Positions 1 to 7,927 of a stretch of 48,094 nt of DNA are shown here, one piece after another; within the stretch, counting starts at the first letter, position 1, and each line of letters begins with the position of its first letter. This DNA comes from Methanomassiliicoccales archaeon. Lineage in GTDB: Archaea > Thermoplasmatota > Thermoplasmata > Methanomassiliicoccales > UBA472. A model generated the notes under the pieces. The model was not told the DNA's origin, made no database searches, and worked only from the letters and a program-made list of their open reading frames with translations. The translations under genes and the position numbers were made by a program. The stretch spans positions 1 to 48,094 of the forward strand of contig JAPKYJ010000016.1 of assembly GCA_026394375.1 (NCBI GenBank), given 5' to 3'.

Positions 1-76
1 GAAATCGGTGAAGAACCCAATCAAAGATGAACCAGCATTCGGACATCGCGCCAGGATGACACCGGGGCAGGGAGAG

Positions 77-148
77 TGCGGCTGCCGGGATTCGAACCCG
101 AGTTAGAAGCTTGGGAAGCTCCGGTCATAACCACTAGACCACAGCCGC
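77..148 (-). tRNA. tRNA-Gly (anticodon CCC)
   Basis: The minus strand folds into a complete cloverleaf. A 7-bp acceptor stem pairs GCGGCTG with CAGCCGC, and the T arm carries the usual TTCGAAT loop. The anticodon loop is TTCCCAA, with anticodon CCC at 113-115, so it reads GGG glycine codons. The discriminator base is A and no CCA is encoded. No intron is present, unlike the tRNA-Lys gene at 28 kb. Confidence 0.95.
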
Positions 149-179
149 TTGAGCGCCTTGAGCTAATCCCCCGCGCGTT

Positions 180-187
180 GATAAACT
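180..187 (-). promoter_or_regulatory. TATA-box candidate for tRNA-Gly
   Basis: AGTTTATC on the minus strand lies about 35-38 bases upstream of the tRNA 5' end, a plausible distance for an archaeal TATA box. The rest of the 149-251 gap shows nothing recognisable. Confidence 0.45.
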
Positions 188-251
188 TTTCTTGCTGGCG
201 TGGTTGGAAAGGGGAGGGCTGAAAGGCAGGCCATGATGCCCGCCAAGAGGA

Positions 252-506
252 TCACTTTATGGTTTCCAGCTGACTGATGATGTTCCAGATCAACGTCCGT
301 CCGTGCAAGGGAATGTTAGGGTCGTTGGCCAGGTCATCGAGGATGAATATCGCGCTGGCGGCCCTGACGTCCATGGCCTCTTTCGTCTGCAGCAAGCGCT
401 CCTTCGCTGAGGTGGCGCCACGTCTGATGTTCCTGGGCACCGAGGTATCTTCGGCCAGCTGGTCCAGCACCTCGATGATCTGCCTCAACCTCGAATCCGA
501 ATCCAT
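252..506 (-). CDS. UPF0147 family protein
   Basis: This 84-residue, mostly helical protein matches the archaeal UPF0147 family in length and pattern: an N-terminal LRQIIEVLDQL-type helix, a central VPRNIRRGA segment, and a DDLANDPNIP motif before the last helix. The family is widespread in archaea and its biochemical function is unknown; structures show a small helical bundle. The ATG is preceded by a good Shine-Dalgarno sequence (GGTGA, spacing about 5). It follows the Lrp-like gene on the same strand with a gap of about 30 bases, so the two may be co-transcribed. Confidence 0.88.
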   Translation of the reverse strand: MDSDSRLRQIIEVLDQLAEDTSVPRNIRRGATSAKERLLQTKEAMDVRAASAIFILDDLANDPNIPLHGRTLIWNIISQLETIK

Positions 507-535
507 GATCTCACCTGATCGGTCATATGACCGTG

Positions 536-888
536 TTACTTCCCGTTCTCCTTGGAGCCTTCCGGCTCGAACTTCAGGTCGCCCCTCTCCTTGAAGGTGG
601 AGACGACCATCAGCGTCTTGCTGTCCTTCACGCCGGGGATGCTGGAGAGATCATCGACACCAAGAATCTCTTCAATTGATTGTAGTTTTGAACCTTGACC
701 TTCGCCACGATGTCCGTGTCGCCGGTCACCAAGAACACATCCTCGACCATTAGATAGCCTGATATCCTCTCCGCGATGCGTTCTGCGTCCTTGGTGTCCA
801 CCTTGAGGTTGACGAGCGCCGTTACCTGATCATCGCCGTAGTAGGTGGAGATGACCTCCTCATATTCCAGTTTCTCGTTGTCTTGCAC
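536..888 (-). pseudogene. Lrp/AsnC-type ligand-binding (RAM) domain protein, frameshifted
   Basis: From a GTG at 888 with a strong Shine-Dalgarno (GGAGGG), the frame encodes a βαββ-type RAM domain (ALVNLKVDTKDAERIAERI, then VTGDTDIVAKVKV). This is the effector-binding half of Lrp/AsnC regulators, with no helix-turn-helix. After residue about 77 the frame runs into a stop at about 628. The conserved end of the domain (DDLSSIPGVKDSKTLMVVST) continues in another frame to a TAA at 536-538. The total of 353 nt is one base short of 118 codons, so a single-base deletion near 655-665 explains it. It could be a true recent mutation or a sequencing or assembly error. Stand-alone RAM proteins usually sense amino acids or modulate partner regulators. 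Confidence 0.75.
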
Positions 889-995
889 TCGAATCCCTCC
901 ATTTCATCGCGATGAGGTCCCGTGGTTCCCGGAGCCTCATGCCTAGACCGATTGGGCCAGGCGACGCAACCTTCGCTACGATGTTCGCCGACCGA

Positions 996-1163
996 TCACA
1001 CGGCGGTCTCGAATTCCTCTTGCAGATCGATGATGACTTGTTCCAGCACCTCTTCGAAGCTGGAACTGCGGTATTCCCGGAGACCGCCCAGGTCGCTCTG
1101 GACGCGGGCGATGTATGTGTTATTGTTCTTCAGGAATTCAACGTTGCATAGGGTCTCTTCCAT
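996..1163 (-). CDS. Small hypothetical protein (55 aa)
   Basis: ATG at 1163 with AAAGGTGAT upstream opens a 55-codon frame. The protein looks like a β-strand pair followed by one acidic amphipathic helix (residues 36-52) ending ETAV. The pattern (NNTYIARVQSDLGGLREYRSS) resembles small β-β-α proteins such as HicB-like folds, but no catalytic or DNA-binding residues are visible and no family is recognised. It sits on the same strand as the Lrp-like gene downstream. Reality rests on the good ribosome site and natural-looking composition. Confidence 0.55.
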   Translation of the reverse strand: MEETLCNVEFLKNNNTYIARVQSDLGGLREYRSSSFEEVLEQVIIDLQEEFETAV

Positions 1164-1321
1164 CCATCATCACCTTTAGCCATGTCCCCGCGAAGGTTGT
1201 AGACAACCGGCGAATACACGGTTCAGTATTTAATGATTCGTCAAGACGCGGAGGTGCCCCAGAAACCTAGCCAGATATGAGAAAAACCAGGCGCTAGGAC
1301 GGGTTCCCTACTCATCCTCGA

Positions 1322-1768
1322 TTACGAAGGCACCAGGCGCTTCTCGAGGTAGAAGGCATCCTTTCCTTGGCCATAGTAGTCCGGAACGTTCCCCTCGATC
1401 TTGAAGCCGAAGTTCAGGTAGAGGTTGATGGCCGGGACGTTGACCATCCCCACCTCCAGGGTCATCTTCTTGGCTTGTTTCTTCCTTGAAAGAAGTTCCA
1501 TGCGTTGAAGCAAGGCCTTGGCGACGCCTTTTCCTCGTTGCTCCGGCATCACCGCGATGGAGATGATGCGCGTGCTCCAGTTCTTCTCCTCCTCGAAGAG
1601 CATGGAGTAGGCGACAATCTCCTCCATATTCTCAACCACGATCGTGCTCACGTCCTCCTCCAGCAGCAGGACCTCCACCAATCGACGGCTGAACCCCTGC
1701 TTGCCGAAGCACTCCTGCTCTATTCGCATGAGGTCCTGCAGGTCCTTGACGTCGCCTTCGCGGAACAT
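1322..1768 (-). CDS. rimI: GNAT N-acetyltransferase, RimI-like
   Basis: A 148-residue single GNAT domain. Motif A, which binds acetyl-CoA pyrophosphate, is visible as EQRGKGVAKALL (about residues 76-87), preceded by the β4 strand IISIAVMP. Motif B contains the VPAINLYLNFGF segment, where the Asn-x-x-Ala/Tyr pattern is typical of RimI/ArdA-type enzymes, and the C-terminus has DYYGQGKDAFYLEKRL. Such archaeal enzymes acetylate protein N-termini, including ribosomal proteins. ATG 1768 is preferred to the GTG three bases upstream because GGGAG then has normal spacing. It is transcribed divergently from asnS. Confidence 0.88.
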   Translation of the reverse strand: MFREGDVKDLQDLMRIEQECFGKQGFSRRLVEVLLLEEDVSTIVVENMEEIVAYSMLFEEEKNWSTRIISIAVMPEQRGKGVAKALLQRMELLSRKKQAKKMTLEVGMVNVPAINLYLNFGFKIEGNVPDYYGQGKDAFYLEKRLVPS

Positions 1769-1883
1769 CACGGCTCCCAGAACCGACCTGCGTTTTCATT
1801 AAGCTATGTGCTGGTGAGCCAGCAACTCCGCCGGAGCAACACCACCGAAAGGAAAAGATAGCCGGAAGTAGTTGGTGCGAGGG

Positions 1884-3182
1884 ATGACGCTGCCAATGAC
1901 CATCGGCCAGGTGCTCTCCTCTTCCATCCCGGGGGACGAGGTCGTCATCCGCGGTTGGATCTATCGTACTCGGAGCTCGGGCGCCATCGTCTTCGCGGTG
2001 GTGCGCGATTCCACAGGCATCATACAGGTGACGGCCAAGAAAGGTATCCTTCCGGACGCAGAGCTGGAAGGGGCCAAGGCCGCCCTCATCGAATCCTCTG
2101 TCATCGTCACGGGCAAAGTGGCCGAGGACAAGCGCGCCCCCGGCGGAAAGGAGGTCCGGGCTTCCTCCTTCATCATCGTCGGCACGGCGAAACCGTTCCC
2201 CATCACCGAGTACCAGAGCGAGGAGCTGCTGCTAGACAACCGGCATTTGTGGATCCGCTCGCGGGAGCAGAACGCGGTCATGAAGGTGAAGGCCTCGATC
2301 ATCGATGGTGCCCGGGAGTGGCTGAAGCAGAACGGCTTCACCGAGGTCACTCCTCCGATCCTCACCCAGAACGCCTGCGAGGGCGGGGTGACGCTCTTCA
2401 AACTGAAGTACTTCGATCGCGAAGCATATCTGAGCCAGAGCGCGCAGATGTATCTGGAAGCGCTCATCTTCTCCCTGGACAGGGTGTATTCCCTGACCCC
2501 TTCCTTCCGGGCGGAGAAGTCCCGCACCACCAGGCACCTGACGGAGTACTGGCATCTGGAGCTGGAGGAGGCCTGGGTGGACAACGCCGGCAACATGGAG
2601 ATCCAAGAGCAGCTCGTATGCGCCATGGTGGAGAAGGCTCTCAGCGAGCGCAGAGAGGAGCTGAAGCTGCTTGGTCGGGACCCAGACACGCTGAAAGAGG
2701 TCCGTCCCCCGTTCAAGCGCCTGCGCTATTCTCAGGTCATCGACTTGCTCAGGGGGCAAGGCTTCGACCTCTCCTTCGGATGCGATCTGGGAGCGGTGGA
2801 GGAACGCGCCGTGACAACGGAAGAGAAGTTGCCGGTGTTCGTGACCAACTTCCCCAAGGAGTGCAAGGCCTTCTACATGAAGGAGGACCCGGACGATCCA
2901 GCCACGGTCAAATGCGCGGACATGCTCGCTCCCGAGGGCTACGGTGAGATCATCGGAGGCAGCGAGCGCGAGACCGAACTTGCCAACCTGATCTCCCGCC
3001 TGGAATGCCAGAGCGTTCCCCTGAGCACTTACGAATGGTATCTGGACCTGAGGCGCTTCGGCTCCGTGCCGCATTCTGGTTTCGGGCTGGGAATCGAAAG
3101 GGTGGTGCGCTGGGTGTGCAAGCTTGAGCACATCCGCGATGCGATACCGTTCCCGCGCACCGTGGCCAGGGTGTACCCCTAG
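1884..3182 (+). CDS. asnS: Asparaginyl-tRNA synthetase
   Basis: Class IIb aminoacyl-tRNA synthetase of 432 residues. An N-terminal OB-fold anticodon-binding domain (about 1-105) contains RGWIYRTRSSG. The class II core follows: motif 2 at F208-R-A-E with the TRHLTEYWHLELE stretch, and motif 3 at G399-F-G-L-G-I-E-R. The EKSRTTRHLTEYW version of motif 2 fits AsnRS; AspRS usually has EEHxTxRHL. It charges tRNA-Asn directly, so the organism need not rely only on GatCAB for Asn-tRNA. Start is uncertain: ATG 1884 has GAGGG overlapping closely, and ATG 1896 is also possible. It ends in TAG and overlaps the convergent M20 gene by 4 bases. Confidence 0.93.
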   Translation: MTLPMTIGQVLSSSIPGDEVVIRGWIYRTRSSGAIVFAVVRDSTGIIQVTAKKGILPDAELEGAKAALIESSVIVTGKVAEDKRAPGGKEVRASSFIIVGTAKPFPITEYQSEELLLDNRHLWIRSREQNAVMKVKASIIDGAREWLKQNGFTEVTPPILTQNACEGGVTLFKLKYFDREAYLSQSAQMYLEALIFSLDRVYSLTPSFRAEKSRTTRHLTEYWHLELEEAWVDNAGNMEIQEQLVCAMVEKALSERREELKLLGRDPDTLKEVRPPFKRLRYSQVIDLLRGQGFDLSFGCDLGAVEERAVTTEEKLPVFVTNFPKECKAFYMKEDPDDPATVKCADMLAPEGYGEIIGGSERETELANLISRLECQSVPLSTYEWYLDLRRFGSVPHSGFGLGIERVVRWVCKLEHIRDAIPFPRTVARVYP

Positions 3183-4243
3183 GCCAGATGCCTGGCGAGC
3201 TCCACGTAGACCTCGGTGGCCCGCTCCAGCTTGAAACGCTCCACGTACTCATCGTCCGCGTGGGCCATGTTCATTCCCCCCGGGCCGCAGACGATGATGT
3301 TGGGGTTCTGCGCTGCGTAGACTGGGGCTTCAGTGGCATATGGCACAACGATCAGGTCCGCTCCGGTCAGCTCCTTCATGGTCAGGGCGATCTCGCATTC
3401 CGGGTCCGCCTCGTACGCCTCCAGCTCATAGAGCATCTGGATGTCGTAGTTCTCGCCCATGAGCTGGTCCATGATGATGGTCCTTACCTTGCGATAGGTC
3501 AGAGGAGTGGGGAATCGGGCATCGATCTCCACGTCGCAGTGGTCAGGAACGACATTGCTCTTCGTCCCGCCTTTGATTATGGAGACGCACAAGGTGAGAT
3601 CCTCCGCCTGGATCTCCGGGATATGAGGCAGCTGGGAAAGCTTCTCCAGCACCCGACTCATCTTGGTGATGGCATTGTCGCCTAGCCAGGGTTGGCTGGC
3701 ATGCGCGGCAGTGCCATGAGTGATGAGCCGAAAACGGGAGATGCCCTTCTCTTTGTACGCGGGCAGCAGATCGGTCGGCTCGCCAATGATCATGCCTTTC
3801 GATTCCCAGAGGAGGTCCAGCTCGGAAAGAGCTCGAGCACCGGTCATCTTGTCCTCCTCGTCGGTGGTGAGGAAGATCGAGAATGGGACGTCATCGCGCA
3901 CCAGTGCCTCGGAAGCGTGCAGCATCGCCGCCACCGCTCCCTTCATATCCGCCGATCCGCGGCCATAGATGCGGCCGCCTTCGACCTCGCCCTGTTCCCG
4001 CGTCCACTTGTTGCCGATGGGCACGGTGTCCAGATGGCCGGAGAAGATCGCTCCCCCTTCGCCGTTCGTAGCGCAGATGGCCGGTAGGCTCCTCTCGCCA
4101 TGCAGACCCACGTCGAGGCCCAAATCCTCGAGCCAATTGATGGCGAACCCCGCGATCTCGGCCCGGTCGTGATGCGAGTGGCTGGGCAGCTCCAGGAGCG
4201 CGCGCAGCGTGTCCACCACTGAACCGGATGGCCTCTTTTCCAT
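3179..4243 (-). CDS. M20 family metallo-peptidase/deacylase (ArgE/DapE type)
   Basis: A 354-residue two-zinc hydrolase. Metal and catalytic residues are in place: H70-L-D72 (SGHLDTVP), D99 (RGSADMKG), the E129-E130 pair (TTDEEDK), the IGEPTD segment, and the C-terminal His in NMAHADDEY. A lid/dimerisation domain interrupts the peptidase fold at about 165-275. The family includes ArgE, DapE and acetyl-lysine/acetyl-ornithine deacetylases; the exact substrate cannot be read from sequence. Start ATG 4243 has GAGGAAC upstream. It follows gcvT by 18 bases and is probably co-transcribed. Confidence 0.88.
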   Translation of the reverse strand: MEKRPSGSVVDTLRALLELPSHSHHDRAEIAGFAINWLEDLGLDVGLHGERSLPAICATNGEGGAIFSGHLDTVPIGNKWTREQGEVEGGRIYGRGSADMKGAVAAMLHASEALVRDDVPFSIFLTTDEEDKMTGARALSELDLLWESKGMIIGEPTDLLPAYKEKGISRFRLITHGTAAHASQPWLGDNAITKMSRVLEKLSQLPHIPEIQAEDLTLCVSIIKGGTKSNVVPDHCDVEIDARFPTPLTYRKVRTIIMDQLMGENYDIQMLYELEAYEADPECEIALTMKELTGADLIVVPYATEAPVYAAQNPNIIVCGPGGMNMAHADDEYVERFKLERATEVYVELARHLA

Positions 4244-4261
4244 GTTCCTCAGCTCGAACCG

Positions 4262-5449
4262 TCATTTCTTGATGAAGGGCGCGGACGTGACCCTGGCCAC
4301 ATGCCGATCGTCCCGGATGACCACTTCCACCTCCGTGCCCAGCTGGTGGTAGGGCGGCCTCACATACCCCATGGCGATGCCCTTCTTCAAACATGGCGAG
4401 AGCGTGCCACTGGTGATATGGCCGACCGTATCATCCTCGTGCATAAGCTCATAGCCGTGACGGGGGATGCCCCGGTCCAGCATCTCCAGGCACACCAGGC
4501 GAGGGTAGTCGTCCGCCTCCTTCTGCTCTAGCAGTTGCGCTTTGCCAATGAACTCGTGCCCGAACTTGATCACCCAAAGGGGGCCGGTCTGCATCGAGGT
4601 CTGGCCGCCGTAGAAATCGGTGCCGGAAAGAAGGTAGCCCATCTCCAATCTGAGGGTGTCCCTCGCTCCCAAGCCCGCAGGCTTCAGGCCGTGCTGCTCT
4701 CCTACCCGGAGCAATATATTCCATAGGGGCACGGCGGATGAGCTTTCGACCAGGACCTCGAAGCCGTCCTCCCCCGTGTAGCCGGTGCGGGAGATGTAGC
4801 ACAGCTCGCTGTAGTCGCCCACCGTTCCCTTGGTCCCTGGTCGACATTGCCTGACGATGGTGTCGCACAAGAAACCGGATTGCTGGAAGCCTTCTACCAA
4901 TCCTCTGGCATCCGCCCCTTCGGCGAAGACATCCACAAAGGCGCCGGTGAAATGCTTCATCTTGCTCAGGTCGTGGAAGGTGAGGTTCTCCAGAACATCG
5001 ATGGCCTTCGGTCCCTGAACAGCGATGCAGGCCAGCCTGTCGGAGACGTCGATTATCTCCTGTCCGTCCGCTTTGGACCTTACCCAGGCGAGCACCTTCT
5101 GGGTGGTGGCCGCATTGGGCACCATGAGATACTCATCCTGGATCCAGTGACAGACGATGAGGTCGTCGATGATGATGCCGTCCTCGTCCAGCAGGTGGCC
5201 GTACATGGCCTTGCCCACTGGCATATCGTCGATATCGTTGGTGAGCAGCCTGCGGATGAGCTCCTTCGCCCCCTTTCCCCGGATGATCAGGTCGCCCATG
5301 TGCGAGACGTCGAACATGCCGGCCGCTTTGCGGACAGCCACGTGCTCGTCGATGATGGAGGTGTACTGCAACGGCATGTCCCAGCCTCCGAAGGGAACGA
5401 TCCTTGCTCCTAGGCCGACATGCGCATCATAGAGGGGGGTCCGCTTCAT
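4262..5449 (-). CDS. gcvT: Aminomethyltransferase (glycine cleavage T protein)
   Basis: A 395-residue folate-dependent GcvT. Conserved blocks are PLYDAHVGLGARIVPFGGWDMP at the N-terminus, FDVSHMGD (47-53), the DEDGIIIDDLIV segment with the catalytic-type Asp (about 95-96), SRTGYTGEDGFEV (220-232), and LGARDTLRLEMGY. It transfers the methylene group from aminomethyl-GcvH to tetrahydrofolate. Residues about 175-217 form an insertion, including GADARG and CRPGTKG, not present in typical GcvT of about 365 residues. No gcvH, gcvP or lpd is nearby, so a GcvT-like folate-dependent tRNA or iron-sulfur role (YgfZ relatives) cannot be excluded, though the match is closer to true GcvT. ATG 5449 is preferred over an upstream GTG. 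Confidence 0.88.
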   Translation of the reverse strand: MKRTPLYDAHVGLGARIVPFGGWDMPLQYTSIIDEHVAVRKAAGMFDVSHMGDLIIRGKGAKELIRRLLTNDIDDMPVGKAMYGHLLDEDGIIIDDLIVCHWIQDEYLMVPNAATTQKVLAWVRSKADGQEIIDVSDRLACIAVQGPKAIDVLENLTFHDLSKMKHFTGAFVDVFAEGADARGLVEGFQQSGFLCDTIVRQCRPGTKGTVGDYSELCYISRTGYTGEDGFEVLVESSSAVPLWNILLRVGEQHGLKPAGLGARDTLRLEMGYLLSGTDFYGGQTSMQTGPLWVIKFGHEFIGKAQLLEQKEADDYPRLVCLEMLDRGIPRHGYELMHEDDTVGHITSGTLSPCLKKGIAMGYVRPPYHQLGTEVEVVIRDDRHVARVTSAPFIKK

Positions 5450-5516
5450 GATTCCGACCACCCCAAGGATTGCTGGCCCCGGTTATATCCTTTGGGCATT
5501 TGTAACCGGGTCGGTT

Positions 5517-6695
5517 TCACGCGCCCAGCAGCTGTTCCAGCTTCTCCCGCAGAACCTTGGAGGGGATGTCGGGCAGCGAGATGTAAGTGGTCCTCCCGCC
5601 GCCGCTCGCGTCCCCCACCACTCTTGTCGAGATCAGCCCCGCGTTGGCGATGTCCTGTATGTAAGCCCAGAACTGCGTGTGCGCGCGCGCCTTCTCGCCG
5701 TACTCCTCGGCAGCCACCTTGTACACCCTCTCCACGTCCCCGGTGGTCACGTATGCCTGGTCCTTGATGGCCCTGGTGATGGACAGGAGCACGATCTTGC
5801 GCTGCTTGTCCAACTCCTCGATCTTGCTTTCGGTGACGACGGAGTAAGTGAGCGCTTTCGCCGCCCGTACGTGCTCCGCGTTCACCTTGCTGACGCTCTC
5901 CTCCTCCGCCAGCATGGAGGCCTTCTCCAGCAGCTCGATGGCGAACCTCGCGTCTCCGAACTCAGAGGCGATGTCGCCGATGAGCTCGATCGGCCCCTTG
6001 TCGATGGCATCAGGGAAGAGGGCCAGAGCGGCACGGTCGCTGACGATGTCCGCCAGCTCCTTGGCATCATATCTGTCGAAGGTGATGGCGTTCGCCCGCT
6101 TGAAGGTCGACGAGGAGGCGGGGTCGAGCAAGTCCAGCACGTACTTCTGCGACACGAGGATGAGGGAGAGCGATGCCCGGCCACCTACCTTCTCCTCGTC
6201 GAAGCGCGAGAGATGGTAGATGAGATCTCCGGCCCCTTTCCGCAGCAGCACGTCCGCCTCGTCCAGCACCACGATCAGATGCAGCTTGCGCTTCTCGATG
6301 TGCTTGCGCAGGGAGCGCAGCATCTCCGCCGAGGAGAAGCCACGGTCCGGGAAGTGATCATCGAAATGCGTGACCAGCCTGAGCAGAACGCTGCTCTCCG
6401 AGTTCCGCTGCCGGCAGTTGACGATGACGAAATCCACCGCCCGCTCTTTGTCATGGGCCTCCTTGATGAAGTCCAGGCAGAAACGCTTGGAGGTGGCCGT
6501 CTTGCCCGTTCCCACGGAACCGATGAGGAAAGCGGTCTGGGACGTGCCTTGCTCCAGCACCGGGCGGAAGAGCATCCACAGCCCGGAGAGCTGCTGCTCC
6601 CGATGCACCAGCTTATCTGGCACGAAGTCGAACGACAGCTTGGCCGGGTCCTTGAGCACCCGGACGCTCCTTTCCTGGTACTGACCTCTGCTCAT
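5517..6695 (-). CDS. cdc6: Orc1/Cdc6 replication initiator
   Basis: A 392-residue AAA+ initiator. Walker A is G59-S-V-G-T-G-K-T66 and Walker B is VVLD145-E146-AD; sensor 1 (SLILVSQK) and the arginine-finger/sensor 2 region (GDARFAIELLEKA) follow. The C-terminal winged helix (about 300-392) includes TTGDVERVYK and GGGRTTYISL. It binds origin DNA and loads MCM. The ATG overlaps the stop of the upstream NIF3-like gene (ATGA), so translation is coupled. No recognisable origin repeats lie immediately upstream because of that gene; the nearest non-coding DNA is 7646-7927. Confidence 0.93.
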   Translation of the reverse strand: MSRGQYQERSVRVLKDPAKLSFDFVPDKLVHREQQLSGLWMLFRPVLEQGTSQTAFLIGSVGTGKTATSKRFCLDFIKEAHDKERAVDFVIVNCRQRNSESSVLLRLVTHFDDHFPDRGFSSAEMLRSLRKHIEKRKLHLIVVLDEADVLLRKGAGDLIYHLSRFDEEKVGGRASLSLILVSQKYVLDLLDPASSSTFKRANAITFDRYDAKELADIVSDRAALALFPDAIDKGPIELIGDIASEFGDARFAIELLEKASMLAEEESVSKVNAEHVRAAKALTYSVVTESKIEELDKQRKIVLLSITRAIKDQAYVTTGDVERVYKVAAEEYGEKARAHTQFWAYIQDIANAGLISTRVVGDASGGGRTTYISLPDIPSKVLREKLEQLLGA

Positions 6696-7645
6696 TTCCT
6701 CTCGTACCTCAGCAAGCCCGAGAAAGGCGTGATGTTCACTCCCTTCTCCTCCATACTGTCCGCCATGAGATTGATGCCCACGGAATCGGAAGCCATATGT
6801 CCAGCGACTATCACATTGATATGCGCCTTCCTCGCCTCCTCCAGGTGATTCTCGGGCATGTGCATGCAGACGAAGGTTCCTACCCCCGCCTTGGAAAGCG
6901 AGTCGTACATCTCCTTCGGTCCCGCGGTCCCGCCGGCGAACTTCACCATGATCTTGCCCGCTTTTCGGCCTCTATCCCCCACGACCACCTCAGGATGGTT
7001 GTTCAGCTTCATGGCCATATCGTACTCCGGTATCTCCGATAGTAGATCGATGACATCGCATACCCGCTCCGGCCTTTTCTTTTCCGTGAGCTTCTGCACG
7101 AACCTCTGTCCCAGCATGTCGCAGGGGGAGTGAAGGCACATGAACGGAACGTCCAGAAGGCGGCAGGCGTCCACCGCCTGGTTGAAGTTGGCCGGGTGCA
7201 CGCCTCTCTGCACCTCCTTGATGCGGGGCGCGATGACGTCCTCAGCCACGTTGATCGGGACGCCGAAATCCTCCATCATGTGCTCCATGGCATGCATGAC
7301 CTCAGGGAAGGTGGACCTTGCCAAGCCAGTAGGGTGGTGGCCCATGACCGCATCCACGTTGCGGCCGCGCTCGCGCAGGCGGTCCGCCAGCACGATCTCC
7401 GCCGAGGTCACATCGATGCCCCATAACATCTCCTTGACCTCCGTTCCCGGATCCCCGTACAGAAGACGCGAATCGGCGTAGGGGTTCCAGAGACGGTCGG
7501 CGTCGAAGCGCTTCTTGCCTTTGGCATCCAGTTTCTCGTGCTTCTCCCTCTCCCTTTTCAGTTCCGTTTCGATCTCCTTGGCGCTGCGGACGTCCGCCTC
7601 CCGGCCAAGCTTGATGGCGGTCCTGTAGACATCGATGAGCTTCAT
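6692..7645 (-). CDS. NIF3-like metal-binding protein
   Basis: A 317-residue protein. Its metal-site motifs fit the NIF3/YqfO (DUF34) family: GHHPTG at 102-107 and, near the C-terminus, VIVAGHMASDSVGINLMAD. Family members bind two metals and form rings. Cellular function is unsettled, with GTP cyclohydrolase-like and metal-homeostasis roles proposed. An N-terminal charged extension (residues 14-50, KREREKHEKLDAKGKKRFD) is unusual. It is translationally coupled (ATGA) to the Orc1/Cdc6 gene, suggesting shared expression. A TTAAATAA box lies about 30 bases upstream of the ATG. Confidence 0.65.
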   Translation of the reverse strand: MKLIDVYRTAIKLGREADVRSAKEIETELKREREKHEKLDAKGKKRFDADRLWNPYADSRLLYGDPGTEVKEMLWGIDVTSAEIVLADRLRERGRNVDAVMGHHPTGLARSTFPEVMHAMEHMMEDFGVPINVAEDVIAPRIKEVQRGVHPANFNQAVDACRLLDVPFMCLHSPCDMLGQRFVQKLTEKKRPERVCDVIDLLSEIPEYDMAMKLNNHPEVVVGDRGRKAGKIMVKFAGGTAGPKEMYDSLSKAGVGTFVCMHMPENHLEEARKAHINVIVAGHMASDSVGINLMADSMEEKGVNITPFSGLLRYERK

Positions 7646-7674
7646 CCGTGATCTAGCGAAAGAAAAGGATGTGA

Positions 7675-7684
7675 TTATTTAACT
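7675..7684 (-). promoter_or_regulatory. TATA box for the NIF3-like/orc1 operon
   Basis: TTAAATAATC on the minus strand lies about 30 bases before the ATG at 7645, predicting a very short leader. Confidence 0.55.
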
Positions 7685-7746
7685 GTAACGTCAGCGCTGG
7701 CCCGGGTGGTCGAGATGAGAAGTGGGGGACATGCGTAGAAGGAGTG

Positions 7747-7789
7747 CCACGTGGTTCAGGAGGGGTCATTCTTCGTGCGCATCGCGCAC
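7747..7789. other. Palindrome-rich non-coding segment (CCACGTGG with G-string, and a GC hairpin)
   Basis: CCACGTGG at 7747-7754 is followed by a short spacer and GGGG at 7762-7765. GTGCGC-ATC-GCGCAC at 7775-7789 is a perfect 6-bp hairpin followed by CCCCGTTTTT. A partly similar TGGTTC...GGGGGG element lies in inverted orientation at 7826-7840. Dyad plus G-string is the general style of archaeal origin-recognition boxes, but no clear consensus repeat is present. The region sits between the orc1 operon and a divergent gene. Confidence 0.35.
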
Positions 7790-7849
7790 CCCGTTTTTCT
7801 GCGAGAATGCCTTAGCTATACGAAATTGCCCCCCGAACCATCAGCCTGC

Positions 7850-7873
7850 ATGAGGGTATCTCTAGACCCTCAT
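7850..7873. repeat. 8-bp perfect inverted repeat upstream of the 110-aa ORF
   Basis: ATGAGGGT (7850-7857) and ACCCTCAT (7866-7873) are separated by 8 bases. It ends just before an A/T-rich TATA-like stretch at 7880-7892 that would drive the gene at 7928. The position fits an activator or repressor site, or a replication-related dyad. Confidence 0.5.
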
Positions 7874-7927
7874 CATGTGAAAATAGTTATAGCCGCCCGC
7901 GCATGATTCGCCTGCGAGGGATAGCGC

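Noticed and set aside
7775-7800. GC hairpin followed by TTTTT, resembling an intrinsic terminator on the plus strand
   Set aside because: No plus-strand gene lies upstream to be terminated and archaeal termination relies mainly on T-runs; kept only as part of the palindromic region.
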